From RGIG9041 sp045612565 (lineage in GTDB: Bacteria; Bacillota; Clostridia; Oscillospirales; QAKW01): a stretch of DNA of 64,000 nt. The position numbers and the translations under genes were made by a program. The notes under the pieces were generated by a model. That model was not told the origin of the DNA. It was given only the letters and a program-made list of their open reading frames with translations, and ran no database searches. Below are positions 8,855 through 17,287 of the stretch, one piece after another (position 1 is the stretch's first letter; every line of letters begins with the position of its first letter). The stretch is taken from positions 16,994 through 80,993 of the forward strand of contig JAZKZG010000094.1 in assembly GCA_045612565.1 (NCBI GenBank), read 5' to 3'.

Positions 8855-8886
8855 TGTTCATATCGGACTAAAGTCCGATATGAACA
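8855..8886 (-). terminator. Hairpin 3' of tRNA-Pro, probable terminator
   Basis: A 15-base perfect inverted repeat (8855-8869 and 8872-8886, arms TGTTCATATCGGACT and its complement) starts eight bases after the tRNA CCA end. On the minus strand it is followed by a short T-rich stretch. It may terminate or help process the tRNA transcript. Confidence 0.55.
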
Positions 8887-8893
8887 CTCGACA

Positions 8894-8969
8894 TGGTCGG
8901 GATGACAGGACTTGAACCTGCGGCATCCAGTTCCCAAAACTGGCGCGCTACCAACTGCGCCACATCCCG
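8894..8969 (-). tRNA. tRNA-Pro (anticodon TGG)
   Basis: A complete cloverleaf on the minus strand, 76 bases including encoded CCA: acceptor CGGGATG/CATCCCG, D stem GCGC/GCGC, anticodon stem CCAGT/ACTGG around loop TTTGGGA (anticodon TGG), T stem GCAGG/CCTGT with TTCAAGT loop, and discriminator A. Confidence 0.95.
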
Positions 8970-9010
8970 AAAATGCTATAATATTAATCAGCAACAATTA
9001 ACACTATAGC

Positions 9011-9039
9011 ATTCTATCATTTTTTGTTTGCAATGTCAA
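9011..9039 (-). promoter_or_regulatory. tRNA-Pro promoter
   Basis: Minus-strand TTGACA (9034-9039), 17-base spacer, TAGAAT (9011-9016). The start point would be about 35 bases before the mature tRNA 5' end. The rest of 9040-9181 holds nothing I can support. Confidence 0.75.
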
Positions 9040-9181
9040 GAAGCATTTGCATATAAAATTCACTATGTCAGGCAATTTTTTTGACATAACATATTTCACC
9101 GATTGCCTGAAAGGTTGCAAACGGGCAAATAACAGCATCATAACACTGCACAGAATGCAAAACCTTGTAATTATGGTTTAT

Positions 9182-9598
9182 TTAAAATTTTTTGCGGATT
9201 ATAAAATAACATATCCAATAAATTACCACAAGTGTCATTGCTGAAAGTGAAATCCACCTCGCAATATTATGCATATTTAAAAACGACAAGATAATGGTTG
9301 CCACGCACATTATCACAACATAAATTATAAACGCAGCGCTTCTTGATTTGTGCATAATCTCGATATTTCGTTCGTCAGTTTCTGCAATTTCATATTTTTT
9401 GATGCTGTCATCATTTTTGGTGATTATAAAATGTTTTTTTATTCTCGCTATACCGATTATTAAAAGGGTAAACCCAAAAGCTGAAATAAAATTGTTATCG
9501 GTTTTAGTTATAAGTTCGGTTGCAATCATAAATATTCCAATTATAATATAGGTGATGGCAACAATGAGTCTGTTTTTAAGTCTTTTTCTATAATCCAT
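9182..9598 (-). CDS. Small integral membrane protein paired with an XRE regulator
   Basis: 138 residues with four hydrophobic segments (about 9-28, 38-50, 87-106, 112-134) and a charged middle loop (ITKNDDSIKKYEIAETDERN). I do not recognise a named family with certainty. It follows the small XRE gene by two bases with GGAGGAAT as ribosome site, and this pair (65-residue helix-turn-helix protein plus four-helix membrane protein) is common in Firmicutes. The function of such pairs is not established; the regulator may respond to a signal sensed by the membrane partner. Confidence 0.7.
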   Translation of the reverse strand: MDYRKRLKNRLIVAITYIIIGIFMIATELITKTDNNFISAFGFTLLIIGIARIKKHFIITKNDDSIKKYEIAETDERNIEIMHKSRSAAFIIYVVIMCVATIILSFLNMHNIARWISLSAMTLVVIYWICYFIIRKKF

Positions 9599-9600
9599 AG

Positions 9601-9798
9601 TTATTCCTCCTCAAAAATAAAAACCTCTTCAATTGTCATATCAAAGTATTTTGATATTTTGTGTGCAAGTGTAAGCGATGCGTTGTATTTTCCGTTCTCA
9701 AGCGAAATTATTGTTTGACGTGTAACCCCCACAGCCATTGCTAATTCGTCTTGTGTAACCTTGCTTTGCTTACGCAGTTCTTTTATTATATTATCCAA
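9601..9798 (-). CDS. Small XRE-family helix-turn-helix regulator
   Basis: 65 residues, essentially one Cro/C1-type helix-turn-helix (TQDELAMAVGVTRQTIISLE) and a short acidic tail. It starts at TTG 9796-9798 with GGAGG seven bases upstream, and there is no competing ATG. It leads an operon with the membrane protein at 9182. The promoter at 9838-9866 is flanked by TTTACATT direct repeats that could be its own operator. Confidence 0.88.
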   Translation of the reverse strand: MDNIIKELRKQSKVTQDELAMAVGVTRQTIISLENGKYNASLTLAHKISKYFDMTIEEVFIFEEE

Positions 9799-9826
9799 AT
9801 GATCGCCTCCTAAAAGTAAAGTATGA

Positions 9827-9880
9827 TTTACATTACTATTTTAAAACATCAGTTGCAAAATGTCAAGTTTATTTTACATT
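9827..9880 (-). promoter_or_regulatory. XRE operon promoter flanked by direct repeats
   Basis: Minus-strand TTGACA (9861-9866) and TAAAAT (9838-9843), spaced 17. The octamer TTTACATT occurs on both sides (9827-9834 and 9873-9880), a plausible pair of operator half-sites for the XRE protein. Confidence 0.65.
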
Positions 9881-9899
9881 TTGCTGTTCAAAAAAATAA

Positions 9900-9927
9900 T
9901 TGACAATCGTTAATTATTTGGTATAAT
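9900..9927 (+). promoter_or_regulatory. thrS promoter
   Basis: TTGACA (9900-9905), 16-base spacer, TATAAT (9922-9927), just upstream of the T-box leader. Confidence 0.75.
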
Positions 9928-9933
9928 AATATT

Positions 9934-10143
9934 AAAGCTATGACGGAAAAGCCGTCTTTTACACCGCTTAAGAGAGAAAACGGTTGGTGCAAGTTTTCGC
10001 GGGGTAGGGGAAATCGGTACCGCTTCCCGAGCTGTGCCGCAAAATACGGCGCCGCGTGTTCGCGTTATGAACCAAAGAGTTAAACACCAAGGTGGAACCG
10101 TGTAATTTTTTGCACCCTTGACATTTGTCAACGGGTGCTTTTT
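9934..10143 (+). ncRNA. T-box leader of thrS
   Basis: The leader holds the T-box hallmarks in order: an AGAGAGAA element and GGTGCAAG in stem I, a specifier region GGTACCGC (ACC, a Thr codon) followed by CCCGAGC, the T-box sequence AAGGTGGAACCGTG at 10089-10102, and an intrinsic terminator (GCACCC 10112-10117 with GGGTGC 10133-10138, then T run). Uncharged tRNA-Thr would pair with the specifier and the T-box bulge and prevent termination, raising thrS when threonine is short. This explains the 367 bases without a gene between 9799 and 10166. The exact specifier assignment is inferred from position. Confidence 0.92.
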
Positions 10144-10166
10144 ATATTTATTTGGAGGAAAAAATT

Positions 10167-11945
10167 GTGGAAAACGTATATTCATTTGAAAATCCCGAAT
10201 TTAAAAAGACATATTGGCATACTTGCTCACACATAATGGCGCAGGCAGTAAAACGCCTCTATCCCGAAGTGAAACTTGCTATCGGACCCGCTATTGCAGA
10301 GGGTTGGTACTATGATTTTGACCTTGAGCATTCACTCACTCCCGATGACCTCGAAAAAATTGAGGCTGAAATGAAAAAAATCTGCAAGGAAAAACTTGCT
10401 ATCGAGAGATTTACTCTCCCTCGTGACGAGGCACTTGAATTTATGAAAGACGAGCCGTATAAGGTAGAGCTTATAACAGAACTTCCTGATGGCGAAGAAA
10501 TTTCGTTTTATAAACAGGGCGAGTTTACTGACCTTTGTGCAGGTCCGCATATGGATTCAACTTCGAGAATCAAGGGCAACGCAATAAAACTTCTCGCGGC
10601 TACAGGTGCATATTGGCGCGGTGATGAAAAGAACAAGATGCTTCAGCGCGTATACGGTGTTGCATTCCAGAAAAAAGAAGAACTTGATTCGTTTATCGAG
10701 GCACGTGAGGAGGCAAGACGCCGCGATCATAACAAACTCGGTCGTGAACTTGGCTATTTTACAACCGTTGACTCAATCGGTCAGGGCCTTCCGATACTTC
10801 TTCCCAAGGGTGCAAGAGTTATCCAACTTTTACAGCGTTGGGTTGAAGACATCGAGCAGGAACACGATTATCTTCTCACAAAAACACCGCTTATGACAAA
10901 ACGCGACCTTTATAAAATTTCAGGTCACTGGGATCACTATCTTGACGGTATGTTTGTGCTTGGCGATCCATACGACGAAGAAAAAGAATGCCTTGCAATG
11001 CGTCCTATGACCTGCCCCTTCCAGTATCAGGTATATCTTAATCAGGCAAGAAGTTACCGTGAACTTCCCATGCGTCTTGGCGAGACCTCAACACTTTTCA
11101 GAAACGAGGACTCGGGCGAGATGCACGGTCTTATCAGAGTGCGTCAGTTTACAATCTCCGAGGGTCATCTTGTACTCCGTCCTGATCAACTTGCTGAGGA
11201 GTTTGCAGACTGTCTTAGCCTTTCAAAATATTTCCTCGGAACAGTAGGTCTTTTAGAGGACTGCTCGTTCAGATTTTCACAGTGGGATCCCGAAAACACC
11301 AAAAAATATGAAGGTACACCTGAGCAGTGGGCAGAGGCACAGGGCATTATGGAAAAAATTCTTGATGACCTCGGCGTTGAATATGAAGTTGGTGTAGGCG
11401 AAGCCGCTTTCTACGGTCCTAAACTCGATATCCAATATAAAAATGTTTTTGGTAAAGAGGACACAATCGTTACAATCCAGATTGATATGCTTCTTGCAGA
11501 AAAATTCGGTATGACCTATATCGATACCGATGGACAGAAAAAACTTCCGTATATCATTCACAGAACAAGCCTTGGATGTTACGAGCGTACTCTTGCATAT
11601 CTTATCGAAAAATATGCGGGTGCACTTCCCACCTGGATGGCTCCCGAACAGGTGCGTATTCTTCCCATTACCGATCGCGCACTTGAATATGCAAATGACA
11701 TAAAAGCAAAACTTTCGGCAAATAAATACCGCGTAACAATTGATGACAGAAGTGAAAAACTCGGTTACAAAATCCGCAGTGCACAGATGGAAAAGGTTCC
11801 GTATATGGTTATCATAGGTGATAAGGATATGGAAAATAATACAGTTTCAGTCCGTCATCGCTCGGGCGAGGACCTCGGTGCACTTTCGTTTGACGAATTT
11901 GAAAAGATTCTTCACGATGTTGTTGCAAACAAAGAGAAAAAATAA
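10167..11945 (+). CDS. thrS: Threonyl-tRNA synthetase lacking the TGS domain
   Basis: 593 codons including the stop (592 residues) from GTG 10167, eight bases after GGAGG (10154-10158). The editing domain starts almost at once (HTCSHIMAQAV, the HxxxH metal/editing motif near residue 18, and DLCAGPH), followed by a class II catalytic core (motif 2 around PMRLGETSTLFRNE; GLIRVRQFTISEGH) and an anticodon-binding domain from about 490. The usual N-terminal TGS domain of about 60 residues is absent and no in-frame start upstream could encode it, because the leader RNA occupies that space. Threonine attachment and editing should still work. Regulated by the T-box. Confidence 0.95.
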   Translation: MENVYSFENPEFKKTYWHTCSHIMAQAVKRLYPEVKLAIGPAIAEGWYYDFDLEHSLTPDDLEKIEAEMKKICKEKLAIERFTLPRDEALEFMKDEPYKVELITELPDGEEISFYKQGEFTDLCAGPHMDSTSRIKGNAIKLLAATGAYWRGDEKNKMLQRVYGVAFQKKEELDSFIEAREEARRRDHNKLGRELGYFTTVDSIGQGLPILLPKGARVIQLLQRWVEDIEQEHDYLLTKTPLMTKRDLYKISGHWDHYLDGMFVLGDPYDEEKECLAMRPMTCPFQYQVYLNQARSYRELPMRLGETSTLFRNEDSGEMHGLIRVRQFTISEGHLVLRPDQLAEEFADCLSLSKYFLGTVGLLEDCSFRFSQWDPENTKKYEGTPEQWAEAQGIMEKILDDLGVEYEVGVGEAAFYGPKLDIQYKNVFGKEDTIVTIQIDMLLAEKFGMTYIDTDGQKKLPYIIHRTSLGCYERTLAYLIEKYAGALPTWMAPEQVRILPITDRALEYANDIKAKLSANKYRVTIDDRSEKLGYKIRSAQMEKVPYMVIIGDKDMENNTVSVRHRSGEDLGALSFDEFEKILHDVVANKEKK

Positions 11946-11956
11946 TCATACCATGT

Positions 11957-11993
11957 AAAAAGGGATAGAATCGATTGATTCTATCCCTTTTTA
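11957..11993. terminator. Bidirectional terminator after thrS
   Basis: Long stem AAAGGGATAGAATC / GATTCTATCCCTTT around loop GATT, with A and T runs on both sides. It serves thrS and the convergent SLH gene. Confidence 0.9.
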
Positions 11994-11994
11994 T

Positions 11995-13434
11995 TTACTT
12001 AATTAAATAATCTTTATGGAACTTAGTAAACATTACGCTGGCTTCGGCACGGGTACCTGTGCCTGTTGGGTCAAAACTTCCGGCACCTTTACCATTTACT
12101 ATATCGGCCATTTGACAGATATAAACGGCTGTTTTTGCCCATTTGCTTATTTTACTGTCATCAGCAAAATTCTCTTTGCTTTCAACGCTTTTGAAGGTGA
12201 TGTTTTTGAGTTTGGCAAAGTTTACAAGCATAACACACATTTGCTCACGTGTTACATTTGTATTAGGTTCAAACTTACCTTTGCCCATACCGTTTACAAC
12301 TTTGTTCTCACTTGCCCATTTGACGGCGGAAGTATACCATTTTTTAGATGGAACATCATTGAATGAAGTTGTTACATTGCGGTTAGAAGTATCAACGCCT
12401 GTAATATTTGCAAGAACTTGTACAAATTGTGCACGTGTAATGTTCATCGACGGTGAAAACTCAGTTTTACTTGTGCCTGTAAAGATGCCGTGTTCTGCGA
12501 CATAATCAACATATTGCTTAAACCATTTTTTTGCGGGAACATCATTAAATGATTTTTTGTTTATTATTTCTGTGCGTTTTTCTGAACATATTGTACAAGT
12601 AAATTCTTTGCTACCTTCTATTAGATAGGTTGCTTCATTTACGATTTTTCCATTGTTCCATTTGTGCCCTGCCGCAGGAATTGTTTCGGTTTTTGTTTGG
12701 GCGCAATCTATGCAAGTATATAACTTTGTTCCTGCTGATGTACAGGTTTCTTTTAATGTGACTGCACCTGTATTCCAATTATGCCTTGCATTAACTGTTT
12801 CGGTTTTTTTCTCGTTACATTCAGTACAAGTAAAAGTTTTTATACCATTGGCGGTGCATGTGGGAGGTGTCGTGATTACTCCGGAATCCCACTTGTGTTC
12901 TCCTTTTACATCACGAAATTCAAAATGATTACATACGCTGCAAGTTCTTTTATCTTTTCCGGTTATAATGCATGTCGGAGAAACAAAACTTTCCCAAGAA
13001 CCAAATTTGTGGTTTGAGTTGCATTTGTTTTCTACTATAGTTAAATACGCAGTTTTTTGTGTGGGTGCAAAATGCCATTCATAGAATGAATAAAATTCCA
13101 TATAGTATTTTATTTTATATTCGCCTGGGGAGAGATTTAAATGTTTGGTATCTATGTTTATAGTAACGTTGAATGTCCAATTGCCAAGTACTGCACCGGA
13201 TGCTGAGGCAACTTTATTACCACTTGAATTATATAAATCTACATAGTAATTTTCATTTTTGAACTCTCTGAATATGGTAAAATCCAGTCCTATGCTATCT
13301 CCAACAACTACACTGTTAGAAATATTATCAATAATAATTGATGGATAACTTGCTGCATTAGCAGGTAAAATAATTAAAGATATCATTGTTACAAATACAC
13401 TGATCATTGACCAGAATTTTATTTGCTTTTTCAT
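11995..13434 (-). CDS. Secreted SLH-domain protein with Cys-pair repeats
   Basis: 479 residues. A signal peptide ends near ANAAS (about residue 28). Residues about 30-135 form an Ig-like beta domain. About 137-290 hold four repeats of some 37 residues, each with a CxxC pair and a conserved H-x-W element (GEHKWDSG, ARHNWNTG, AGHKWNNG). Residues about 294-479 are three SLH domains (NDVPAKKWF; FNDVPSKKWY; ENFADDSKIS) with TRAQF-like motifs. SLH domains hold proteins on pyruvylated wall polysaccharide, so this is a surface protein of unknown binding target. RBS TAGGAGG precedes ATG 13434. It diverges from an XRE regulator. Confidence 0.9.
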   Translation of the reverse strand: MKKQIKFWSMISVFVTMISLIILPANAASYPSIIIDNISNSVVVGDSIGLDFTIFREFKNENYYVDLYNSSGNKVASASGAVLGNWTFNVTINIDTKHLNLSPGEYKIKYYMEFYSFYEWHFAPTQKTAYLTIVENKCNSNHKFGSWESFVSPTCIITGKDKRTCSVCNHFEFRDVKGEHKWDSGVITTPPTCTANGIKTFTCTECNEKKTETVNARHNWNTGAVTLKETCTSAGTKLYTCIDCAQTKTETIPAAGHKWNNGKIVNEATYLIEGSKEFTCTICSEKRTEIINKKSFNDVPAKKWFKQYVDYVAEHGIFTGTSKTEFSPSMNITRAQFVQVLANITGVDTSNRNVTTSFNDVPSKKWYTSAVKWASENKVVNGMGKGKFEPNTNVTREQMCVMLVNFAKLKNITFKSVESKENFADDSKISKWAKTAVYICQMADIVNGKGAGSFDPTGTGTRAEASVMFTKFHKDYLIK

Positions 13435-13468
13435 TTTTTCCTCCTACATAAAAATATATTTTCATAAT

Positions 13469-13489
13469 ACAACAACTAGAGGTTGTTGT
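13469..13489. promoter_or_regulatory. Inverted repeat between the SLH gene and the XRE regulator
   Basis: ACAACAAC (13469-13476) and GTTGTTGT (13482-13489) are perfect complements separated by five bases. A direct repeat AACTAATAA follows near 13494 and 13519. This is a plausible operator for the divergent XRE protein. Confidence 0.5.
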
Positions 13490-13576
13490 CAATAACTAAT
13501 AATAAGTTTTTTATTTAACTAATAAAAGTTGTTATCCTATAAATATAAGGCAAAAATAAAAGGAGAACGGCTTGGC

Positions 13577-13915
13577 ATGGTTAAAAATTTAAAGAGTTTG
13601 CGCATTGATGCGGGTTACAGTCAAAAACAACTTGCAGATGTTATAAATGTAAGTCAGCAATCAATAAATAAATATGAAAACCACGATGTTGAACCAAATA
13701 TTGAAACACTTATTGCCATTGCAAAGTTGTTTGATACATCGGTTGATTATCTTATAGGACTGACAGATATAAAAAGAAAAATCGAAAATGTTTATAAATT
13801 TGACCTTAACGATAGTGAAAAAAACGTGGTTGATATGTTCAGACAACTAAATGACGGAGACAGAAAACTGATTATTGAATTGTTGCACAGTTTACAGCAA
13901 AAAAATAACCGATAA
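13577..13915 (+). CDS. XRE-family transcriptional regulator
   Basis: 112 residues from ATG 13577 (AGGAGA at 13561-13566). Residues about 5-62 are a Cro/C1 helix-turn-helix (AGYSQKQLADVINVSQQSIN, then YLIGLTD), followed by a helical tail with a short charged C-terminus. The longer reading from 13529 has no ribosome site. It is divergent from the SLH gene with an inverted repeat between them, so it may control that gene or itself; this is inference. A terminator follows at 13919. Confidence 0.88.
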   Translation: MVKNLKSLRIDAGYSQKQLADVINVSQQSINKYENHDVEPNIETLIAIAKLFDTSVDYLIGLTDIKRKIENVYKFDLNDSEKNVVDMFRQLNDGDRKLIIELLHSLQQKNNR

Positions 13916-13918
13916 AAA

Positions 13919-13948
13919 GGGCAGATACTGTTACAGTATCTGCTCTTT
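13919..13948 (+). terminator. Rho-independent terminator
   Basis: GCAGATACTG / CAGTATCTGC stem with a TTA loop, then CTCTTT. It ends the XRE gene transcript. Confidence 0.75.
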
Positions 13949-13999
13949 ACATATTTTTAAAAAAATCACTTTTTTACATAAATATATAGAAAATTTCCA

Positions 14000-14028
14000 T
14001 TTACTTTTACTGTTGGCTTTTTTATAAT
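14000..14028 (+). promoter_or_regulatory. Probable promoter of the Gfo/Idh/MocA gene
   Basis: TTTACT (14000-14005), 17-base spacer, TATAAT (14023-14028), followed by AGGAGG at 14038-14043. Confidence 0.55.
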
Positions 14029-14053
14029 TTGGTAAAAAGGAGGCGACTTTTTT

Positions 14054-15352
14054 ATGAAAAAAGTAAGAATAGGTGTTCTTGGTGGATATCGCGGCACAAG
14101 TATGATTAACTATTGTAAATGCGCAGGTAATGCCGAGGTTGTAGCAATTTGCGACAAGGCTCCTGATGTTCTCGAGGCACAAAAAGAGACTACAAAAGGT
14201 CTTGACATCACATTCTATGACAACTTTGACGATTTTATAAAGCACGATATGGATGCTGTTGTTCTTGCAAACTATGCACATCAACACGCACCGTTCGCCA
14301 TAAAAGCGATGGAAGCCGGTCTTCACGTGTTCTCAGAGGTTCTCCCCACACAGACAATGAAAGAGGCTGTTGAACTTATTGAAGCGGTTGAAAGAACAGG
14401 CAAAATCTATGCCTATGGTGAAAACTATTGCTATATGCCCGCGCCTTATGAAATGAAAAAACTCTACAGAGAGGGCAAAATCGGTGAGGTTGAGTACGCT
14501 GAGGGCGAATACATTCATAACTGTGAGTCAATCTGGCATTCAATCACCTACGGTGAGAAAAACCATTGGCGAAACCTTATGTATTCGACGTTCTACTGCA
14601 CACACTCACTCGGCCCGATTATTCATATCACAGGACTTCGTCCAGTATCTGTTATCGGTTACGAGGGCATAGGTGCCCACCGTAAAGAAAGAGTAGGCTC
14701 AAAAGCAGGTGGCTTTGGCGTTGAGATGGTAACACTCGAAAACGGCGCGGTCGTAAGAAGCGTACACGGAGGTCTTTATACAGGCGGTAACTGGTACTCA
14801 ATTTACGGTTCTAAGGGCAAAATGGAAAACGCAAGAAGAACAGAAAGCCGCGATAATGTTAAAAAACTCTATGTAAGATATGATGAAAACGAAGGTGAAT
14901 ATGATCTTAAAGAAGAAGCATATTTCCCTGAACGTCCTTATGATGAGGTTTCAAAATCATTCGGACACGGCAGTTCGGATTTCTATTCAATGTGGAATTT
15001 CTGCGAAAAGGTTCTTGGCAATCCGGATGCTGACATAATTGATGTTTATGAGGCACTTGATATGTCACTCCCCGGTATGTTTGCATTCCGTTCAGTTCTT
15101 GCAGGTGGTATTCCGATGGATATCCCCAATCTCAGAAACAAGGATGAACGTGAGAAATGGAGAAATGATACGGCTTGTACCGATCCCGAGGTTGCAGGTG
15201 ATATGTTAATACCCACACGCAGTGACGGCACACCTGATATCCCCGATAGCGTTTATGATGCTATGAAAGAAAAATGGGATGCTGAATGCAACGATGACAG
15301 TGAAGATAACTACAGAAATCTTGCGCTTAAACAAGGCGAAGGCAAAATATAA
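14054..15352 (+). CDS. Gfo/Idh/MocA-family oxidoreductase
   Basis: 432 residues. The N-terminal Rossmann fold starts VRIGVLGGYRGTSM and continues AICDKAPDVLEAQ. The usual EKP motif is replaced by SEVLP (HVFSEVLPTQ). The C-terminal half has the family's mixed alpha/beta substrate domain (GSKGKMENARR). Members oxidise or reduce sugars, inositols or related polyols with NAD(P); the substrate cannot be inferred. The gene is alone, with its own likely promoter and a terminator at 15361. RBS AGGAGG is ten bases from ATG 14054. Confidence 0.9.
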   Translation: MKKVRIGVLGGYRGTSMINYCKCAGNAEVVAICDKAPDVLEAQKETTKGLDITFYDNFDDFIKHDMDAVVLANYAHQHAPFAIKAMEAGLHVFSEVLPTQTMKEAVELIEAVERTGKIYAYGENYCYMPAPYEMKKLYREGKIGEVEYAEGEYIHNCESIWHSITYGEKNHWRNLMYSTFYCTHSLGPIIHITGLRPVSVIGYEGIGAHRKERVGSKAGGFGVEMVTLENGAVVRSVHGGLYTGGNWYSIYGSKGKMENARRTESRDNVKKLYVRYDENEGEYDLKEEAYFPERPYDEVSKSFGHGSSDFYSMWNFCEKVLGNPDADIIDVYEALDMSLPGMFAFRSVLAGGIPMDIPNLRNKDEREKWRNDTACTDPEVAGDMLIPTRSDGTPDIPDSVYDAMKEKWDAECNDDSEDNYRNLALKQGEGKI

Positions 15353-15360
15353 AAGATACC

Positions 15361-15395
15361 AAAGGAACAGACTTTAAAACTCTGTTCCTTTTTAA
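15361..15395 (+). terminator. Rho-independent terminator
   Basis: AAAGGAACAGA / TCTGTTCCTTT stem then T run, after the Gfo/Idh/MocA gene. Confidence 0.85.
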
Positions 15396-15403
15396 ATAAA
15401 ATA

Positions 15404-15435
15404 AAAAACGCTTAACCGATTGGTTAAGCGTTTTT
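15404..15435 (-). terminator. Terminator of rpsU
   Basis: AAAAACGCTTAACC / GGTTAAGCGTTTTT around loop GATT. It lies 25 bases past the rpsU stop and could act on either strand. Confidence 0.85.
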
Positions 15436-15459
15436 AAGTACGTCAAAAAGTGCCAGAGA

Positions 15460-15633
15460 TTAATACTTGCGCTTTCTTGCTGCCTCTGACTTTTTCTTTC
15501 TCTTTACGCTGGGCTTTTCGTAGTGCTCTCTTTTTCTGATTTCAGAAAGAACGCCCGATTTTGCGCACTGTCTTTTAAATCTTCTGAGTGCGCTGTCTAA
15601 CGACTCGTTTTCTTTAATGCGGATTTCAGCCAT
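15460..15633 (-). CDS. rpsU: 30S ribosomal protein S21
   Basis: 57 residues: MAEIRIKENESLDSALRRFK at the start, and a very basic C-terminal half (KPSVKRKKKSEAARKRKY). This is the standard length and sequence of bacterial S21, which binds the 30S platform near the mRNA exit. ATG is at 15631-15633 with GGAGGGAGGG upstream. It is monocistronic, with its own promoter (15697-15725) and terminator. Confidence 0.95.
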   Translation of the reverse strand: MAEIRIKENESLDSALRRFKRQCAKSGVLSEIRKREHYEKPSVKRKKKSEAARKRKY

Positions 15634-15696
15634 TATTGATTTCCCTCCCTCCGCTATGTGACCAATAAATACTATGCTTGTACATAGACAACAAAT

Positions 15697-15725
15697 ATTA
15701 TAAATAAATCACGTCAAAAAGTCAA
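15697..15725 (-). promoter_or_regulatory. rpsU promoter
   Basis: Minus-strand TTGACT (15720-15725), 17-base spacer, TATAAT (15697-15702), about 60 bases upstream of the start codon. Confidence 0.75.
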
Positions 15726-15742
15726 TAGCAAAATAAAAGTTT

Positions 15743-16510
15743 TTATTTGTTTTTGTTATAAATTATCAAAAGACCTTTTAAAAGCAGTTCGTCATCATAA
15801 ATGATATCTCGGCGCATACAAAGGGGTGTTACAAGCCCCGCAAGACCGCCTGTTGCAATGACTGTACATTCTTTACCGAGTTCGTTTTCGATACGTGTGA
15901 TCATACCGTCGATAGCGGCGGCATTACCGAGCATAATTCCGCTTTTTAAGCAGTCAACCGTGTTTGTTCCAATAACTTTTTTTGGCTTGTCGTATGAAAA
16001 TCTCGGAAGTTGCGATGTGCGGCTGATGAGTGCATCGGTAGAAACCGCCATACCTGTTGTGATTGCACCGCCGAGGTAGTTTGCGTTTTCGTCAATTACC
16101 GAAAAAGTGGTGGCGGTACCCATATCTATTATTATCTGTGGTAGCGGATATTCGTTGATTCCCGCAACTGCGTCAACAACAAGGTCAGAACCGAGTTGAG
16201 CGGGATTGTCTATCTTTATCGAAAGACCTGTTTTGATGCCCGGACCGACAACGAGCGGAGAGACATCACAATATTTTTCGATTGCGCGGCAGATAGTGCC
16301 TGTGACCTGCGGCACTACCGATGAAATGATTGCGCCTTCAATTGCTTTATGGTCGTAACCGTGCATATTGAGTGCGGTTTTTATCATTACCGCATACTCG
16401 AGGTCGGTTGCGGTCTTGTTGGTGGAAGTGCGCTCTTTGAGGCAGATTTCATCATTTTTAAACGCACCTATAACGGTGTTTGTGTTTCCTACGTCAATTG
16501 TTAAAATCAT
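15743..16510 (-). CDS. coaX: Type III pantothenate kinase
   Basis: 255 residues, the normal CoaX size. The N-terminal phosphate-binding motif DVGNTNTVIG and the later IDMGTATTFSVID are the paired ASKHA motifs of type III PanK. It phosphorylates pantothenate, the first step to coenzyme A, and is typically insensitive to CoA feedback. It starts four bases after the stop of an ECF S-component gene, and coaBC is divergent upstream, so the region covers pantothenate uptake and the next CoA steps. Confidence 0.95.
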   Translation of the reverse strand: MILTIDVGNTNTVIGAFKNDEICLKERTSTNKTATDLEYAVMIKTALNMHGYDHKAIEGAIISSVVPQVTGTICRAIEKYCDVSPLVVGPGIKTGLSIKIDNPAQLGSDLVVDAVAGINEYPLPQIIIDMGTATTFSVIDENANYLGGAITTGMAVSTDALISRTSQLPRFSYDKPKKVIGTNTVDCLKSGIMLGNAAAIDGMITRIENELGKECTVIATGGLAGLVTPLCMRRDIIYDDELLLKGLLIIYNKNK

Positions 16511-16514
16511 ACCG

Positions 16515-17147
16515 CTACCTCTTTTTTATAATGTTTGCCGATTTAACGGCAACAACAACAGCCGATGCCAGAAGTGCTGCAATAATTGCTTCGATTGTGC
16601 CGTTTATTGACACTACCGATAGAATTACACCGATAATTGCATCATATGCAATACCGCGAGCCGCGGCATAACTCTGACCGAAAAACAGGTATATCATACT
16701 CATAACAAGAATTGTATTTGTAAGCGAACCCGCAACCCCGCCGATAAGACAGGAGAGTTTTTGTCCGCATTTATTTTTTAGTGCTTTATATACAAAATAC
16801 GGCACAACACCGCATAGTATACGCGGTATAAAGCATATAACAAGCGCCAACGGACTTCCGCCCATACCGTCGCCAACCTCCACAAACGGCGAAAAACAAA
16901 ACGACGTGAGTGCGGGTGCCATTGTGTTGTTTATAAGGCTTGTAAGTCCAAATACCGCACCAAGATACGCGCCCGACTTATAGCCGAGCAGTATTGAGCC
17001 GATTATGACGGGAATATGCACTGTTGTTGCCTGTATTGCCAGTCCCGGTATGCGAATGTAGCCAATCTGCGGCACAAATGCAAGTAAAAGCACCAGTGCT
17101 GTGAGCAGTGCGTTTTGTGTTAAAAAAAGCACCTTTGAATTTTTCAT
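16515..17147 (-). CDS. ECF transporter S component, probably for pantothenate
   Basis: 210 residues with six hydrophobic segments, including the conserved start LFLTQNALLTALVLLLAFVP and a loop with AFVPQIGYIRIPG. This fits the substrate-binding S subunit of group II energy-coupling factor transporters, which share an ATPase/T module encoded elsewhere. Pantothenate specificity is inferred from its position directly upstream of coaX (four-base gap) and opposite coaBC; PanT-type S components occur in such settings. A different vitamin cannot be excluded. Confidence 0.8.
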   Translation of the reverse strand: MKNSKVLFLTQNALLTALVLLLAFVPQIGYIRIPGLAIQATTVHIPVIIGSILLGYKSGAYLGAVFGLTSLINNTMAPALTSFCFSPFVEVGDGMGGSPLALVICFIPRILCGVVPYFVYKALKNKCGQKLSCLIGGVAGSLTNTILVMSMIYLFFGQSYAAARGIAYDAIIGVILSVVSINGTIEAIIAALLASAVVVAVKSANIIKKR

Positions 17148-17287
17148 TTTAAGTTTCCTCCTTTGCTAATGTTCCCTTGGGGGATACAGTGCCTAAAAAC
17201 TTAAAAATAATATATCACATATTTTTTACAATTTCTATAGATTTGGTGATTTTTTTGTGCTATCATAATAAAAAAGGGGGTATTTTT

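Noticed and set aside
9047..9244. Plus-strand ORF of 65 residues after tRNA-Pro
   Set aside because: No ribosome site, overlaps the end of the minus-strand membrane-protein gene, and sequence looks like random AT-rich translation.
17177..17287. N-terminal extension of CoaBC
   Set aside because: The 37 extra residues are hydrophobic and untypical, no ribosome site is present, and the conserved CoaC start is at 17288.
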